Positions 9,701 through 19,020 of a stretch of DNA of 64,000 bases are shown in pieces. A model generated the notes under the pieces. It was not told where the DNA came from. It worked only from the letters and a program-made list of their open reading frames with translations, and ran no database searches. A program made the position numbers and the translations under genes. Every line of letters starts with the position of its first letter. Within the stretch, counting starts at the first letter, position 1. The stretch lies in assembly GCF_017086405.1 (NCBI RefSeq), contig NZ_CP070973.1, positions 6,046,739 through 6,110,738 on the forward strand, given 5' to 3'. Origin of the DNA: Mycobacterium gordonae. GTDB taxonomy: Bacteria; Actinomycetota; Actinomycetes; Mycobacteriales; Mycobacteriaceae.

Positions 9701-10454
9701 CGGTATCGGCGGCATCAGTGGCAAGGGCGGCACCGGCGGCACCGGCGGCACCGGCGGTATCGGCGGGGGCACCGGCGGTAACGGTGGCAATGCCCCCGGC
9801 GGCGTCGCGACCGGCGGAAACGGCGGCAACGGCGGTGCCGGCGGTGGATCCGGCGGCACCGGCGGCAACGGGTTCAACGGTGGCGTCGGCGGAAACGGCG
9901 GCACCGGCACGGCCGGCAACGACGGTAGCGCCGGCGGCAGCGGTGGCGCGGGTGGCGCAGGCGGGACCGTATCCGGCAACGGCGGCGCAGGCGGGGCCGG
10001 CGGCGTGGGAGGCGCCGGGGGCGTGGGAGCGGTCGGTGGTCATGGTGGCACCGGCGGCGAGGGCGGCGTCAACGGCACGTCGGGCAACGGCGGTGTCGGA
10101 GGCCGAGGCGGCGTCGGCGGCGCGGGTGGAGCGGGCGGCGGCGGCGGCGCGGGTGGCACTGCAACCAACGGCACCGGCGGAACCGGCGGGGCCGGCGGCA
10201 ATGGCGGTGCCGGCGCGACCGGTGGAACCGGCGGCAACGGCGGCGACAGTGGCAGTGCCGACTTCTACACCGCCCCGGGGCAGGGCGGCGTCGGCGGAAC
10301 CGGTGGCGGCGGCGGCATCGGCGGCAACGCCGGCGCGGGCGGCCAGGGCGGCGGCAGCGTCACCGGCAACCCAGGTCTGTCGGGCCTCTCCGGCGTGGGC
10401 GGTGCCGACGGCAAGGCCGGCGCAAATGGCACCAAGGGCTCGGTCACACCCTGA
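6705..10454 (+). CDS. PE_PGRS family protein 1 (1249 residues)
   Basis: Residues 1 to about 95 form a PE domain ([20 protein letters not shown], then two helices), ending with YADSE, which fits the YxxxD/E type VII secretion signal used by ESX-5. A linker with [23 protein letters not shown] and TGRALVGNG leads into about 1080 residues of GGNGG/GGAGG repeats, the PGRS region, with GGxGxD motifs known in the family to bind calcium. The protein is expected at the cell surface. RBS is AAAGAGGTG. In M. tuberculosis a single gene, PE_PGRS15, sits near this position; whether this is its orthologue cannot be decided from repeats. No frameshift is seen over 3.7 kb. Confidence 0.9.
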   Translation: MSLLNTSPELLIGGAAHIAGIGSLLDKATMAATATTNVMTAAGDEVSLAVAALFEQHGADYQTIATRIARWHAEFVDTLNNTGLMYADSETGNALRLSAAAETAPLARLQAALISTPEALLLDPIDTVGQGWLTSPLGSLVNPVLNMPFTALTGRALVGNGAAGAVGVNGGNGGSGGWLYGHGGDGAAATATTAAGRGGDAGLFGQGGAGGAALANSGGNGGAGGNGGLYFGDGGPGAPGAASLNPLIPGGNGGAGGNAGWYGKGGAGGAGGPGAPGAAGAAGGAGGNGGAGGTGGTLWGNGGDGGVGGAGGHGGHGSNGSNGAAGNFDTGNGTGGNGTNGTNGGAGGAGGTGGNAGGASGIGEAGTNGGGGAGGAGGNGGLAGDGGVGAAGNAQFINGGNGGNGGDAGVGGAGGLGGNAGTGGTGGTIGATGLGGAALASGHGGNGGAGFSATTPSANGGNGGNGGLGGSVGNGGAGGAGGNGANATAAGANGGNGGNGGNGGNAGVHGVSAGNSGGGGNGGNGSTGNVSVNAGTGGSGGHGGNAGTVGSGGTKAATVGNAGNGGNGGNGSTDRINGGPGGTGGAGGDAGTVGSGGNGGRGGGGGVGTSFSGARADGGDGGNGGNASQGGVAGDGGDGGNGTHGGNGGRGGDGGNAAGGTAGSGGNGGNGAGSNSLGDGSGGKGGAGGNAGTIGAAADGGNGGNGGNGSNGNTNGVGGAGGHGGNATSAQGQAGNGGNGGKGGSGILNTGTGLAGGDGGDTGTIGAPATAGHGGDGGAGINNGSGGNGGKGGSAANGGTAGRGGNGGAGGANGGNGGNGGDGGNGAGHGDGGNGGAGGNGALGFNNGTGGAGGAGGNAGTNGNGGAGGAGGRGLNSTAAQNPHPLPASTNTAAATGQPGNNGTGPDGAGGPGGPGALGTTAQPGGDGGGGGSGQIFQTSDGGKGGKGGDGGATNGSVAAAGGNGGGGGDGHFSGKGGDGGNGGTGGSGGGTGGDGGTGGIGGISGKGGTGGTGGTGGIGGGTGGNGGNAPGGVATGGNGGNGGAGGGSGGTGGNGFNGGVGGNGGTGTAGNDGSAGGSGGAGGAGGTVSGNGGAGGAGGVGGAGGVGAVGGHGGTGGEGGVNGTSGNGGVGGRGGVGGAGGAGGGGGAGGTATNGTGGTGGAGGNGGAGATGGTGGNGGDSGSADFYTAPGQGGVGGTGGGGGIGGNAGAGGQGGGSVTGNPGLSGLSGVGGADGKAGANGTKGSVTP

Positions 10455-10539
10455 AAGCTCAGTGGTCCGCTCATCACGCGCGACTGAGGCAGCCACCGCC
10501 GCGTCAACAGCCGGGCAGAGTGTTCGGGCCAGCAATTTA

Positions 10540-10558
10540 ACTATCGATTGTTTGATTC
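10540..10558 (+). promoter_or_regulatory. PE_PGRS upstream element, copy 2
   Basis: ACTATCGATTGTTTGATTC lies 107 bases before the second PE_PGRS start and differs from copy 1 at three of nineteen bases. The rest of the 192-base gap between the two PE_PGRS genes shows no gene. Confidence 0.55.
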
Positions 10559-10646
10559 ACGCTACGGAGTTACGGTTCAAGAAGTCTTCCCAGTGTCGTG
10601 GCGGCTTCTCGGGCTCTCCGTCACGAACGGATAGCCGAGGTGCGCC

Positions 10647-13600
10647 ATGTCGTTCCTGACCGTTTCGCCTCAGATGTTGGCGCTGGCAGCGCGGGACGCG
10701 GCAGGTGTTGGCGCGCAGATTACGGAGTCCAACGCCGCAGCCGCGGCCTCGACCACAATGCTCGCGGCAGCCGCGGGTGATGAGGTCTCGGCGGCCGTTG
10801 CGGCTTTGTTCGGCACCTTCGGCCGGCAATACCAGTCCGCCAGTCTGCGCCTGGCCGAGCTCTACGACCAATTTGTGCAGCGCCTCGCCAACGCCGGGAG
10901 CGTCTTCGCCAGCGCCGAAGCCACAAACGCGACGCTGCTACAACTAGGTCTGGGCTCCGCCGCGACCGAGCCTGTCTCTTTGACCCGGCTGCAGGCGGCC
11001 ATCGCCACCGCTCCCGAAGTGTTGATCGGTGACCCACTCGAGGCCATTGGCCAAGCATGGATCACCAGCCCCCTGGGTGCGGTCGTCGACCCGGTGATCA
11101 ACACACCATTCGAACTTCTGACCGGCCGCGACCTGATCGGCAACGGCGAGAACGGCGTGGTCGGCGTTAACGGCGGCGAGGGTACCGACGGCGGCTGGCT
11201 CATCGGCAACGGCGGGCAAGGCGCACCCCAGACGGCGACCACACCCGCCGGTCGTGGCGGCGACGCCGGTTGGATCGGCACCGGCGGGCGCGGCGGGGCC
11301 GCGTTGCCCGGCCTGGGCGGAAACGGCGGTGACGGGGGCAATGGGGGCTGGCTGTTCGGCGACGGGGGCGCGGGGGCACCGGGTGCCGCCTCCTCGAACC
11401 CGCTGATCGCAGGTGGCAATGGTGGCGCCGGGGGCAACGCCCTGCGGTACGGGCATGGCGGGGCCGGCGGAGCAGGCGGAGCGGGCGCGCCTGGGGCCAC
11501 CGGCGGGATCGGCCCGGATGGCAACGGCGCAACGGGCGGGGCCGGCGGCCGAGGCGGCAACGGCGGGACCGGCGGCATGGGCGGCACCATCTGGGGCAAT
11601 GGCGGCGACGGCGGGGTCGGCGGCGTGGGTGGCCAGGGCGGAGCCGGCGGGGCCGGGCAGACCGGGGCGACCGGCAGCTGGGACAACGGCGGCAACGGCA
11701 CCGGCGGCAATGGCAGCAACGGCGGGGCCGGCGCGGCCGGCGGGCACGGCGGCAACGGCGGGAACGCCGGACACGCCCAAGGCAATGGCGTCAGCGGTGT
11801 CAATGGCGACGGCGGGGCTGGCGGCGCCGGCGGCAACGCCGGAGTCGGCGGCGACGGCGGCGCCGGGGCGGCCGGCCTCATAGGCACCACTGCCGACGCA
11901 AACGGCGGCAACGGCGGCAACGGCGGCAACGGCGGGAACCCCGGCACGGTCGTCGGGGTCGGCGGCAACGGAGGCACCGCGGGCACAGGCGGAACCGGCG
12001 GAACCACCGGCGCCGATGGCACCAAAGGCGTCATACCTACCAGCGGCGGCAACGGCGGTTCCGGTGGCAGGGGCGCCGATGCCGGCGTCCTTATCGGCAA
12101 AGCCGTCATCGGTATCGGCGGACAGGGCGGTTCCGGCGGCAACGGCGGCGACGGCGGAGACGCCGGCAACGGCGGGGCCGGCGGCGACGGCGGCACGGGC
12201 GGCCGCGGCTACCCGGACGCCATCGTCAACTTCGCCGGCGACGGCGGCAACGGCGGCAACGGCGGCAGGTCCGGCCTTCACGGTCTCGCCGGCGGCGCGG
12301 CCGGTAACGGCGGCCACGGCGGAGACGGCCAGTCGCCGCTGACCGGCAATGGCGTCGGTGGCAACGGCGGCAATGGCGGTAATGCCGGTAATCCCGGCAG
12401 CGCCAGCCCGATTGGTGGCACCGACGGCGCCTCCGGCACCGGCGGTAACGGCGGTCGGGGCGGCGACGGCCGCAACGACGCGGGTGGCAATGGCGGTAAC
12501 GGCGGCAACAGTTTCGGCATCGGCGGCACCGGCGGCAACGGCGGCAACGGCACCACCGGCGGCGTCGGCGGTAACGGCGGCGAAAGCGAGGCCAGCACCG
12601 GCGGCACCGGCGGCGCCGGCGGCCAAGGCCTGACTGGCTCCGGCGGTGCCGGCGGCGATGGCGGCAACAGCAGGGCCGGCACCGGCGGCAGCGGCGGCGC
12701 TGGCGGCACCGGCACCACCGGCGGGACCGGTGGCAATGGTGGTCGTGGCGGCAACCCGGTCGGCTTCTTCGACATCAGCGGTCATGGCGGCGACGGCGGC
12801 ACCGGCGGCCTGGGCACCAACGGGATCGGCGGCACCGGCGGCAACGGCGGCAATGTAACCAGCGGGATTGCGGGCAACGGGGGCGCCGGCGGCCTGAGCA
12901 ACACGGCCACCGGCGGTACCGGCGGCAACGGCGGCCACGCCACCACCGGAACAGCCGGTAACGGCGGCACCGGCGGCGGCACCAGCGCCAAAGGCGTCGC
13001 AGCCGGTATGGGCGGCAACGGCGGCAACGCCACCACCGGCAGCGCCGGAGACGGCGGCACCGGCGGGGCGGGCTCCAAGGGCGGCGATGGTGGTTCGGGT
13101 GGCAGCGGCGGCAATGCCACCGCGATCGGCGGCACCGCGGGCAATGGCGGCACTGGCGGCGCCGGCGGAACCGGGCCGCTCATCGCCAGCGGCGGAGCCG
13201 GCGGTAAGGGCGGAAACGGCGGCAACTCCGGTACCAGCGTCAACTATTCCGGCGGCGTCCCGCACGGGGGGGCCGGCGGGCGCGGTGGCGATGGTCTCTT
13301 CGGTGGAAACGGCGGTGCCGGCGGGGATGGCGGCAACTCTGTGACCGGCTACGCCGGTCACGGTGGCGACGGCGGCAACGGCGGCGTCAACGGCACTTCC
13401 GGAACCGGACGCGGTGGTGACGGCGGCGCCGGCGGCAACGCCGGCAGCATCGGCTTGGAGGCCAACGGCGGCAACGGCGGCAACGGCGGCAACGGCAACA
13501 GCCAAAGCGCCGTCACCGACCGCGGCGGAGATGGCGGCAACGGCGGCAACGGCGGCAACGCCAACTCCAACCTGGGTCGCGCCGGCAACGGTGGCCACGG

Positions 13601-15698
13601 CGGCAACGGCGGCACCCCAACATTCCGCAACGGGGACGGCGGCAACGGCGGCAACGGCGGCAACACGGGGACCATTGGCGCCCCGGCGGCAGCCGGCAAC
13701 GGCGGCAACGGTGGCAACGGCACCAACGGCGTCAATACCAACCAGGCCGCCGGCCATGGCGGGAACGGCGGCAACGGCGGCAACGCCGAGACCGCCTTTA
13801 CCGGCGGCATCGCGGGTAAAGGCGGCAACGGCGGCAACGGCGCCCTGGCATTCGTGAAGACCGGCGTGCTGGACGGCGGTGACGGCGGGGCCGGCGGCCA
13901 CGGCGGGAACGGCGCCTCCGGCGGCAACGGCGGCAACGGCGGCAACGGCGGTCGCGGCCTCGTCGGCCCCGACAACACTCCCGGCAGCGGCGGCGCCGGC
14001 GGGGCCGGCGGTGACGCCGGCACCAACGGGAACGGTGGCGCCGGCGGCAACGGCGGACAGGGCGCAGCCGGTGGGGCCGGGCAGAACCCGAAGGCGCAGC
14101 CCCTTCCGCCGTCGCCCCAAGCCCCGGCAAGCAAGGGCGCCACGGGCCCATACGTCGACGCCCCCAATGGCATCCCTGGCGGTGACGGCGCCGACGGCGG
14201 ACCCGCACAGGCCGGCGGCAACGGCGGCCACGGCGGCAGCGGCACCATCGTCGGGTCCTCGACCGGCGGCGTCGGCGGCAACGGCGGCAACGGCGGCGCC
14301 AGCAACGGCACCGTCTCCGCGGCCGGCGGCGCCGGCGGTACTGGCGGTGACGGCCATTTCCGCGGCAACGGCGCCAACGGCGGCAACGGCGGCAACGGCG
14401 GCAGCGGCGGCGGCCTCGGCGGCGCCGGCGGTGCTGCCGGTGGTGGCGGGTTGAATGGCGGGGTAGGTGGCACCGGAGGTAGCGGCGGCGCCGGCGGCAG
14501 CGAGGGTGGCACCGGCGGCACCGGCGGCACCGGCGGCTCAGGCGGCAGCGGCCTCGGCCTCACACGTCAGCTGAATAACCTCCTCGGCCGAATTACCGGC
14601 GGCCCGGGCGGCACCGGCGGCGACGGCGGCGTCGGCGGCAGCGGTGGCGGTACCGGCGGCGCCGGCGGCAACGGCGGCGATGCCGGGACCTTTGCCCAAG
14701 CCAGTCAAGGTGTCTACGGCGGCAACGGTGGAGACGGCGGCGACGGCGGCTTGGGTGCCGGCACCGGCGGGGTCGGCGGCAATGGCGGTGGCGGCACTCG
14801 CGGTGGGATCGGCGGGACCGGCGGCAACGGCGGTGCCGGCGCCTCGAACGCGGGTAGCGGTGGCGCCGGCGGCAACGGCGGCGCCGGGGGCGCCGGCGGC
14901 ACGGTGAGCGGCAACGGTGGTGCCGGCGGTCAAGGCGGAGCGGGTGGGACCGCCGGCCTTGGTGCGAGCGGCGGGTCCGGCGGCACCGGCGGCACCGGCG
15001 GCCCGAGCGCACGCGGCGGCGCCGGCGGCAACGGCGGCCTTGCCGGAGATGGCGGCACTGGCGGGACCGGCGGGCTCGGTGGGGCCGGCGGCGGGGCCAC
15101 CAACGGCAACGGTGGAGCCGGCGGCACCGGCGGGGCCGGCGGCACCGGTGGCACCGGTGGGACCGGCGGGTACGGCGCTAACGGAGGCGCGGGCGGCTAC
15201 GACTGGTTCATCAGCAGCAATGGCGACGGCGGGAGCGGCGGAACGGGCGGTACCGGCGGAAACGGCGGAAACGCGGGTGTTGGTGGCGCAGGCGGGGCCG
15301 GGGGCTCGTCCGCCAACGGGTCAGGTGGCGTCGGCGGCGCCGGCGGGGCCGGTGGGAACGGCGGCACCGGCGGGGGCGGCGGCCAGGGCGGCTCCGGCGG
15401 CGAAGGCGGTCAGGGTCTCTTCGGAGAAGGTTCCGGGGGTAACGGCGGCGCCCGCGGGGACGGCGGGAGCGCCGGGGGCGGCGGTCAGGGCGCCGAGGGC
15501 GGCGCCGCTGGGGCCGGTGGAACGAGCGGCGACGGCACGGTGGCGGCCGGAGGCACCGACGGCCTATCCGGCGGCAAGGGGCAGGGCGGCACCACCGGCG
15601 TGCCCGGCACCAGGGGCATCAGCCACGACGCAAGGGATCTGACCCCTCCCGGGTTGTGGATCGGACCGTGGCCGTGGCTTCCGTTGACACCCCCGTGA
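10647..15698 (+). CDS. PE_PGRS family protein 2 (1683 residues)
   Basis: The PE domain begins MSFLTVSPQMLALAARDAAG and ends near SVFASAEATNA; the aromatic of the secretion motif is Phe (FASAE) where Tyr is usual. The linker ([50 protein letters not shown]) is followed by about 1480 residues of Gly-Ala-Asn repeats. Near residue 1150 the repeats are interrupted by a proline-rich stretch (KAQPLPPSPQAPASKG), matched by a similar interruption in protein 1, so the two genes are likely duplicates that diverged. The end, DLTPPGLWIGPWPWLPLTPP, is non-repetitive and aromatic. RBS is GAGGTG. Confidence 0.9.
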   Translation: MSFLTVSPQMLALAARDAAGVGAQITESNAAAAASTTMLAAAAGDEVSAAVAALFGTFGRQYQSASLRLAELYDQFVQRLANAGSVFASAEATNATLLQLGLGSAATEPVSLTRLQAAIATAPEVLIGDPLEAIGQAWITSPLGAVVDPVINTPFELLTGRDLIGNGENGVVGVNGGEGTDGGWLIGNGGQGAPQTATTPAGRGGDAGWIGTGGRGGAALPGLGGNGGDGGNGGWLFGDGGAGAPGAASSNPLIAGGNGGAGGNALRYGHGGAGGAGGAGAPGATGGIGPDGNGATGGAGGRGGNGGTGGMGGTIWGNGGDGGVGGVGGQGGAGGAGQTGATGSWDNGGNGTGGNGSNGGAGAAGGHGGNGGNAGHAQGNGVSGVNGDGGAGGAGGNAGVGGDGGAGAAGLIGTTADANGGNGGNGGNGGNPGTVVGVGGNGGTAGTGGTGGTTGADGTKGVIPTSGGNGGSGGRGADAGVLIGKAVIGIGGQGGSGGNGGDGGDAGNGGAGGDGGTGGRGYPDAIVNFAGDGGNGGNGGRSGLHGLAGGAAGNGGHGGDGQSPLTGNGVGGNGGNGGNAGNPGSASPIGGTDGASGTGGNGGRGGDGRNDAGGNGGNGGNSFGIGGTGGNGGNGTTGGVGGNGGESEASTGGTGGAGGQGLTGSGGAGGDGGNSRAGTGGSGGAGGTGTTGGTGGNGGRGGNPVGFFDISGHGGDGGTGGLGTNGIGGTGGNGGNVTSGIAGNGGAGGLSNTATGGTGGNGGHATTGTAGNGGTGGGTSAKGVAAGMGGNGGNATTGSAGDGGTGGAGSKGGDGGSGGSGGNATAIGGTAGNGGTGGAGGTGPLIASGGAGGKGGNGGNSGTSVNYSGGVPHGGAGGRGGDGLFGGNGGAGGDGGNSVTGYAGHGGDGGNGGVNGTSGTGRGGDGGAGGNAGSIGLEANGGNGGNGGNGNSQSAVTDRGGDGGNGGNGGNANSNLGRAGNGGHGGNGGTPTFRNGDGGNGGNGGNTGTIGAPAAAGNGGNGGNGTNGVNTNQAAGHGGNGGNGGNAETAFTGGIAGKGGNGGNGALAFVKTGVLDGGDGGAGGHGGNGASGGNGGNGGNGGRGLVGPDNTPGSGGAGGAGGDAGTNGNGGAGGNGGQGAAGGAGQNPKAQPLPPSPQAPASKGATGPYVDAPNGIPGGDGADGGPAQAGGNGGHGGSGTIVGSSTGGVGGNGGNGGASNGTVSAAGGAGGTGGDGHFRGNGANGGNGGNGGSGGGLGGAGGAAGGGGLNGGVGGTGGSGGAGGSEGGTGGTGGTGGSGGSGLGLTRQLNNLLGRITGGPGGTGGDGGVGGSGGGTGGAGGNGGDAGTFAQASQGVYGGNGGDGGDGGLGAGTGGVGGNGGGGTRGGIGGTGGNGGAGASNAGSGGAGGNGGAGGAGGTVSGNGGAGGQGGAGGTAGLGASGGSGGTGGTGGPSARGGAGGNGGLAGDGGTGGTGGLGGAGGGATNGNGGAGGTGGAGGTGGTGGTGGYGANGGAGGYDWFISSNGDGGSGGTGGTGGNGGNAGVGGAGGAGGSSANGSGGVGGAGGAGGNGGTGGGGGQGGSGGEGGQGLFGEGSGGNGGARGDGGSAGGGGQGAEGGAAGAGGTSGDGTVAAGGTDGLSGGKGQGGTTGVPGTRGISHDARDLTPPGLWIGPWPWLPLTPP

Positions 15699-15721
15699 CG
15701 TAGCGGTCAGCGCGACAGCCG

Positions 15722-16726
15722 CTACGCCCCGTGCCCGGCCGGCACCCGCTCCGTCTCGGTCGGCGGCCCGGGCGGGGTGCCGTCACCGAAAGGCCTGCCT
15801 CCCAAGGCTTCCCGGCCGTGCGGCGTGAGCCAACTGGACAGGTCAGGCCCTTTCGGCACGATGCCGGTGGGGTTGATGTCGGAATGCACGATGTAATAGT
15901 GCTGCTTGATCTGGACGAAGTCGGTGGTGTCGCCAAAACCCGGTGTCTGGAACAGGTCTCGGGCATAGGCCCACAGCACCGGCAGCTCCGACAACTTGGA
16001 CCGGTTGCACTTGAAATGCCCGTGATACACCGGGTCGAAGCGGGCCAGCGTGGTGAACAACCGGACATCGGCCTCGGTGATGGTGTCCCCCACCAGATAT
16101 CGCTGCCTGGCTAAGCGCTCACTCACCCAGTCCAGGGCGGTGAACAGCCGGTCGTAGGACGCTTCGTAGGAATCCTGAGAGCCCGCGAACCCGCACCGGT
16201 ACACCCCGTTGTTGATCTCGGTGTAGATCCGCTGGCTCACCTCGTCGATCTCGGCGCGCAGCTCCTCCGGGTAGAGCTGCGGCGCCCCCGCCCGATGGTA
16301 GGCCGTCCACTCCGTGGAGAAGTCGAGGGTGATCTGCGCGAAGTCGTTGGTGACGACGGCGCCGGTCGGAATGTCGACGATCGCCGGGACGGTGATGCCT
16401 TCGGAGTAGTCGGGATCACGTTTGAAGTAGGCGTCCTGTAGCCGCGGGATTTTCAGCACCGGGTCCACCCCACCGGAATCCAGGTCGAACGTCCAGCTGC
16501 GCTCGTCGTGGGTGGGTCCGCAAAAACCAATGGAGAGAACCGATTCCAGGCCCAGCAGTCTCCGCACGATGATGGTCCGGTTGGCCCAGGGGCAGGCCCG
16601 GGCGACGACGAGCCGGTACCGGTCGGGCTCAACCGGATAGCCGTCGCGCCCATCGGCGGTAATACGGGTGGTGATGTAGTTGGTGTCGCGGTTGAACTCG
16701 CCCTTGCCGGCGACGTAGGAGCCCAT
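15722..16726 (-). CDS. Glutathionyl-hydroquinone reductase-like protein (ECM4/YqjG family)
   Basis: The 334-residue product begins MGSYVAGKGEFNRDTNYITT and has an N-terminal thioredoxin-fold domain with the catalytic RACPWANR motif (Cys45), then an all-helical glutathione-transferase C-terminal domain with YLVGDTITEADVRLFTTLARFDPVYHGHFKCN, the usual layout of this family. These enzymes remove a thiol adduct from quinols through the active Cys. Mycobacteria use mycothiol rather than glutathione, so the natural thiol is uncertain. The start at the second ATG is chosen because the upstream one, 30 bases earlier, adds residues outside the family pattern. It lies alone, opposed to the PE_PGRS genes on each side, and likely has its own promoter. 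Confidence 0.85.
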   Translation of the reverse strand: MGSYVAGKGEFNRDTNYITTRITADGRDGYPVEPDRYRLVVARACPWANRTIIVRRLLGLESVLSIGFCGPTHDERSWTFDLDSGGVDPVLKIPRLQDAYFKRDPDYSEGITVPAIVDIPTGAVVTNDFAQITLDFSTEWTAYHRAGAPQLYPEELRAEIDEVSQRIYTEINNGVYRCGFAGSQDSYEASYDRLFTALDWVSERLARQRYLVGDTITEADVRLFTTLARFDPVYHGHFKCNRSKLSELPVLWAYARDLFQTPGFGDTTDFVQIKQHYYIVHSDINPTGIVPKGPDLSSWLTPHGREALGGRPFGDGTPPGPPTETERVPAGHGA

Positions 16727-16762
16727 ACATCCATCCTGCCGCACGGACGCGTTCATGAACCG

Positions 16763-16846
16763 CTAGGCCAGGTCGGTCTGGGTGGACGGTCCGGGCTCCC
16801 AATCCGCGATCCAGGGGCTGGTGCCCTCGGACTGGTCGACGATGAA
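16763..16846 (-). pseudogene. Possible C-terminal remnant of a lost gene
   Basis: Directly upstream of the reductase gene, one minus-strand frame reads FIVDQSEGTSPWIADWEPG and ends STQTDLA before a TAG. It looks like a natural protein tail, but a TGA precedes it at once and nothing upstream continues it. I could not name the parent family, so this is a weak call. Confidence 0.25.
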
Positions 16847-17250
16847 TCAGCTCCAACAGAAAAGCGACCGCGGAACAGATCTCTAGCGAAAGATGTTTTT
16901 TCCCAGCCACTTTCACGCGGTTCTCCGCCTGGGCCCTGGCCCGCTCCTCGGCGACCCGCGCGCTTGCTGTGCCCTCGCCGCCTCCTTGCTCACGATTGCC
17001 GTCGAGGCTTGTCGTACCCGGCGCCTGCCCGAATACTGCGCCCACCGGCGATGATGCGACCGCTTCGAGATCTTGCTCGCGCGCTGCGCAGCGCGCTCAC
17101 CGTCAATCGGGTCCGCCCACTCCCGACCGCTGGGACCGCATGAGCCTCTCCGCTGATTTCGCAGCCCGGGTCTACATGTTCGCGAACGGCCCGCTACCAG
17201 CCCGCGCCAACGGCTCGCCAACTCCAAAATTTAATCGGTCAAGTTTTATA
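16847..17250. other. Intergenic stretch without supported gene
   Basis: Together with the remnant beside it, this gap between the reductase gene and the third PE_PGRS gene is about 600 bases. Reading frames here have no domain, no ribosome-binding site and no family resemblance. The right end becomes AT-rich and carries the PE_PGRS upstream element. Confidence 0.4.
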
Positions 17251-17251
17251 A

Positions 17252-17267
17252 ACAATCGATTGATTAC
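17252..17267 (+). promoter_or_regulatory. PE_PGRS upstream element, copy 3
   Basis: ACAATCGATTGATTAC, 99 bases before the third PE_PGRS start, contains the same ACAATCGA core as copy 1 and, in CAATCGATTG, a 10-base perfect palindrome. A TACGAT box follows 15 bases after its TTGATT. Confidence 0.55.
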
Positions 17268-17350
17268 CCGCCGAGCGAACTACGATAGGAGCCAGTCGAA
17301 TCGGGTCGGCCAGGCAGCCCCGCTGCCGCCATATCGAACAGGGGCAGGCT

Positions 17351-18949
17351 ATGTCGTTTGTGTTCGCTACTCCGGAATTGCTGGTCGGTGCGGCCTCGGA
17401 TTTGGCCGGAATCGGCATGACACTTGGTGCGGCTAACGCGGCGGCACTGGCGCCGACCACGGCGGTGACCGCGGCCGCCGCCGATGAGGTGTCGGAGGCG
17501 CTCGCGGCCCTGTTCGGCGCCTATGGCCAGCAGTACCGGGCGATCAGCGCGCAGATGACGGCGTTTCATCAACAGTTCGTCGCGACCCTGAACTCGGGCG
17601 GCGCGATGTTCGCCGGCGCCGAAGCCACCAATGCCGCGTGGGCCGCCACCGTCGAGTTGGCACCGCTGGGCGCGCTGCAGGCGGCGATCACCGCCGCTCC
17701 GGGGGTGCTGATCGGCGACCCGCTCGAATTCCTCAGCCAGGCCTGGATTACCAGCCCGGTGGGTGCCGTGGTGGATCCGGTGATCAACGCGCCGTTCGTG
17801 GCGTTGACCGGCCGCGGGCTGATCGGCAACGGCACCACCGGCGTGGCCGGCATCAACGGCGGCGAAGGCACCGACGGTGGGTGGTTGTTCGGCAACGGCG
17901 GCCAGGGCGCCGCCCAGACGGCGACCAGCTCGGCCGGCCGTGGCGGTGACGCCGGGTTGATCGGCAGCGGCGGGGCTGGCGGGGCAGCGCTGCCGGGCCT
18001 GGGCGGCAATGGCGGGGCGGGCGGTAACGGCGGCATCCTGTTCGGCGACGGCGGGGCCGGCGCACCGGGCGCGGCGTCACCGAATCCCCTTGTTGCCGGT
18101 GGAAACGGGGGTGCCGGCGGCAACGCCGGCCTATTCGGAAACGGTGGGGCCGGCGGAGCCGGTGGAGCCGGCGGCGCGGGTGCGGCCGGTGTCGCCGGCG
18201 TCTTGGGCGGCGCGCCCGGTCCCGGAGGCCAAGGCGGTAACGGCGGAGCCGGTGGAGCCGGCGGGTCCATCGGCGGAAATGGCGGCGCCGGCGGAGTAGG
18301 TGGAGCTGGCGGGCAAGGGGGCTTGGGCGTGATCGGTACCGTAGGCGCCGACGGCACCCCGGGCGGCCTCGGCATCCCGGGCGACCCCGGCGGCACGGGG
18401 GGCACGGGGGGCACGGGGGGTGCCGGCGGCGCCGGCGGCTCGGGCGGCATGGGCGGGTCCTCGACCAACGGTTACGGCGGTGTCGGCGGCCAAGGTGGCA
18501 CCGGCGGCCAGGGTGGCACCGGTGGCACCGGCGGCACCGGCGGCAATGGCTTCCCGGGCCTCCCCGGTGTCGTGACAGAGACTCCAGGGGGTACCGGCGG
18601 CGTCGGCGGCGGTGGTGGAACGGCCGGCGTGGGCGGCGGGGGCGGCGCGGGCGGGAACTCAGCGAACGGCATCGCCGGACTGGGTGGCACCGGCGGCACC
18701 GGCGGTGCCGGCGGCAGCGGCGGCAACGGCGGCACCGGCGGCAACGGCGGCCAGAACGGTGCGACGGGCGAGTACGCCAAAGCTGGCGACGGCGGCTCGG
18801 GCAACTCCGCTTCCACCCCTGGCGGCACCGGCGGATCGGGGGGCGCAGGCGGCAACGGCGCTTACGGCCCGGGTCTAGGGGGCCTGGGCGGCCAACAGGG
18901 CGGCGCGGGCAAGGCTGGCGCAAAAGGTTCGAAGGGCCTGCTTGGCTGA
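17351..18949 (+). CDS. PE_PGRS family protein 3 (532 residues)
   Basis: The PE domain ([20 protein letters not shown] to about residue 95) ends [12 protein letters not shown], again with Phe in place of the secretion-motif Tyr. The linker [47 protein letters not shown] closely follows that of protein 2, then about 350 residues of PGRS repeats end in [10 protein letters not shown]. It is the shortest of the three. The frame is intact. A PPE-type gene begins 71 bases downstream on the same strand and may be cotranscribed, although it is broken. Confidence 0.9.
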   Translation: MSFVFATPELLVGAASDLAGIGMTLGAANAAALAPTTAVTAAAADEVSEALAALFGAYGQQYRAISAQMTAFHQQFVATLNSGGAMFAGAEATNAAWAATVELAPLGALQAAITAAPGVLIGDPLEFLSQAWITSPVGAVVDPVINAPFVALTGRGLIGNGTTGVAGINGGEGTDGGWLFGNGGQGAAQTATSSAGRGGDAGLIGSGGAGGAALPGLGGNGGAGGNGGILFGDGGAGAPGAASPNPLVAGGNGGAGGNAGLFGNGGAGGAGGAGGAGAAGVAGVLGGAPGPGGQGGNGGAGGAGGSIGGNGGAGGVGGAGGQGGLGVIGTVGADGTPGGLGIPGDPGGTGGTGGTGGAGGAGGSGGMGGSSTNGYGGVGGQGGTGGQGGTGGTGGTGGNGFPGLPGVVTETPGGTGGVGGGGGTAGVGGGGGAGGNSANGIAGLGGTGGTGGAGGSGGNGGTGGNGGQNGATGEYAKAGDGGSGNSASTPGGTGGSGGAGGNGAYGPGLGGLGGQQGGAGKAGAKGSKGLLG

Positions 18950-19020
18950 AAGTAGCCGGCCAAACCGACATTGACCGCTGACGGCAGGCTGGATCGGGCC
19001 GGCCGGGAAGGATAACCGCC

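Noticed and set aside
7065-10535. Very long minus-strand frame (over 1100 codons) opposite PE_PGRS 1, and similar ones opposite PE_PGRS 2 and 3
   Set aside because: Products are Ala/Val- or Pro-only low-complexity strings caused by the GGC-rich repeat; no domain or ribosome-binding site. They are shadows of the PGRS codons.
16629-17045. 138-codon minus-strand frame before the hydroquinone reductase gene
   Set aside because: No domain, and its 3' part overlaps the reductase start in another frame; only the short tail-like frame at 16763 drew attention.
6705-18949. Dense short repeats resembling a CRISPR or satellite array
   Set aside because: Repeats are in-frame Gly-Gly-Asn/Ala codons without constant spacer length; they are PGRS coding sequence.
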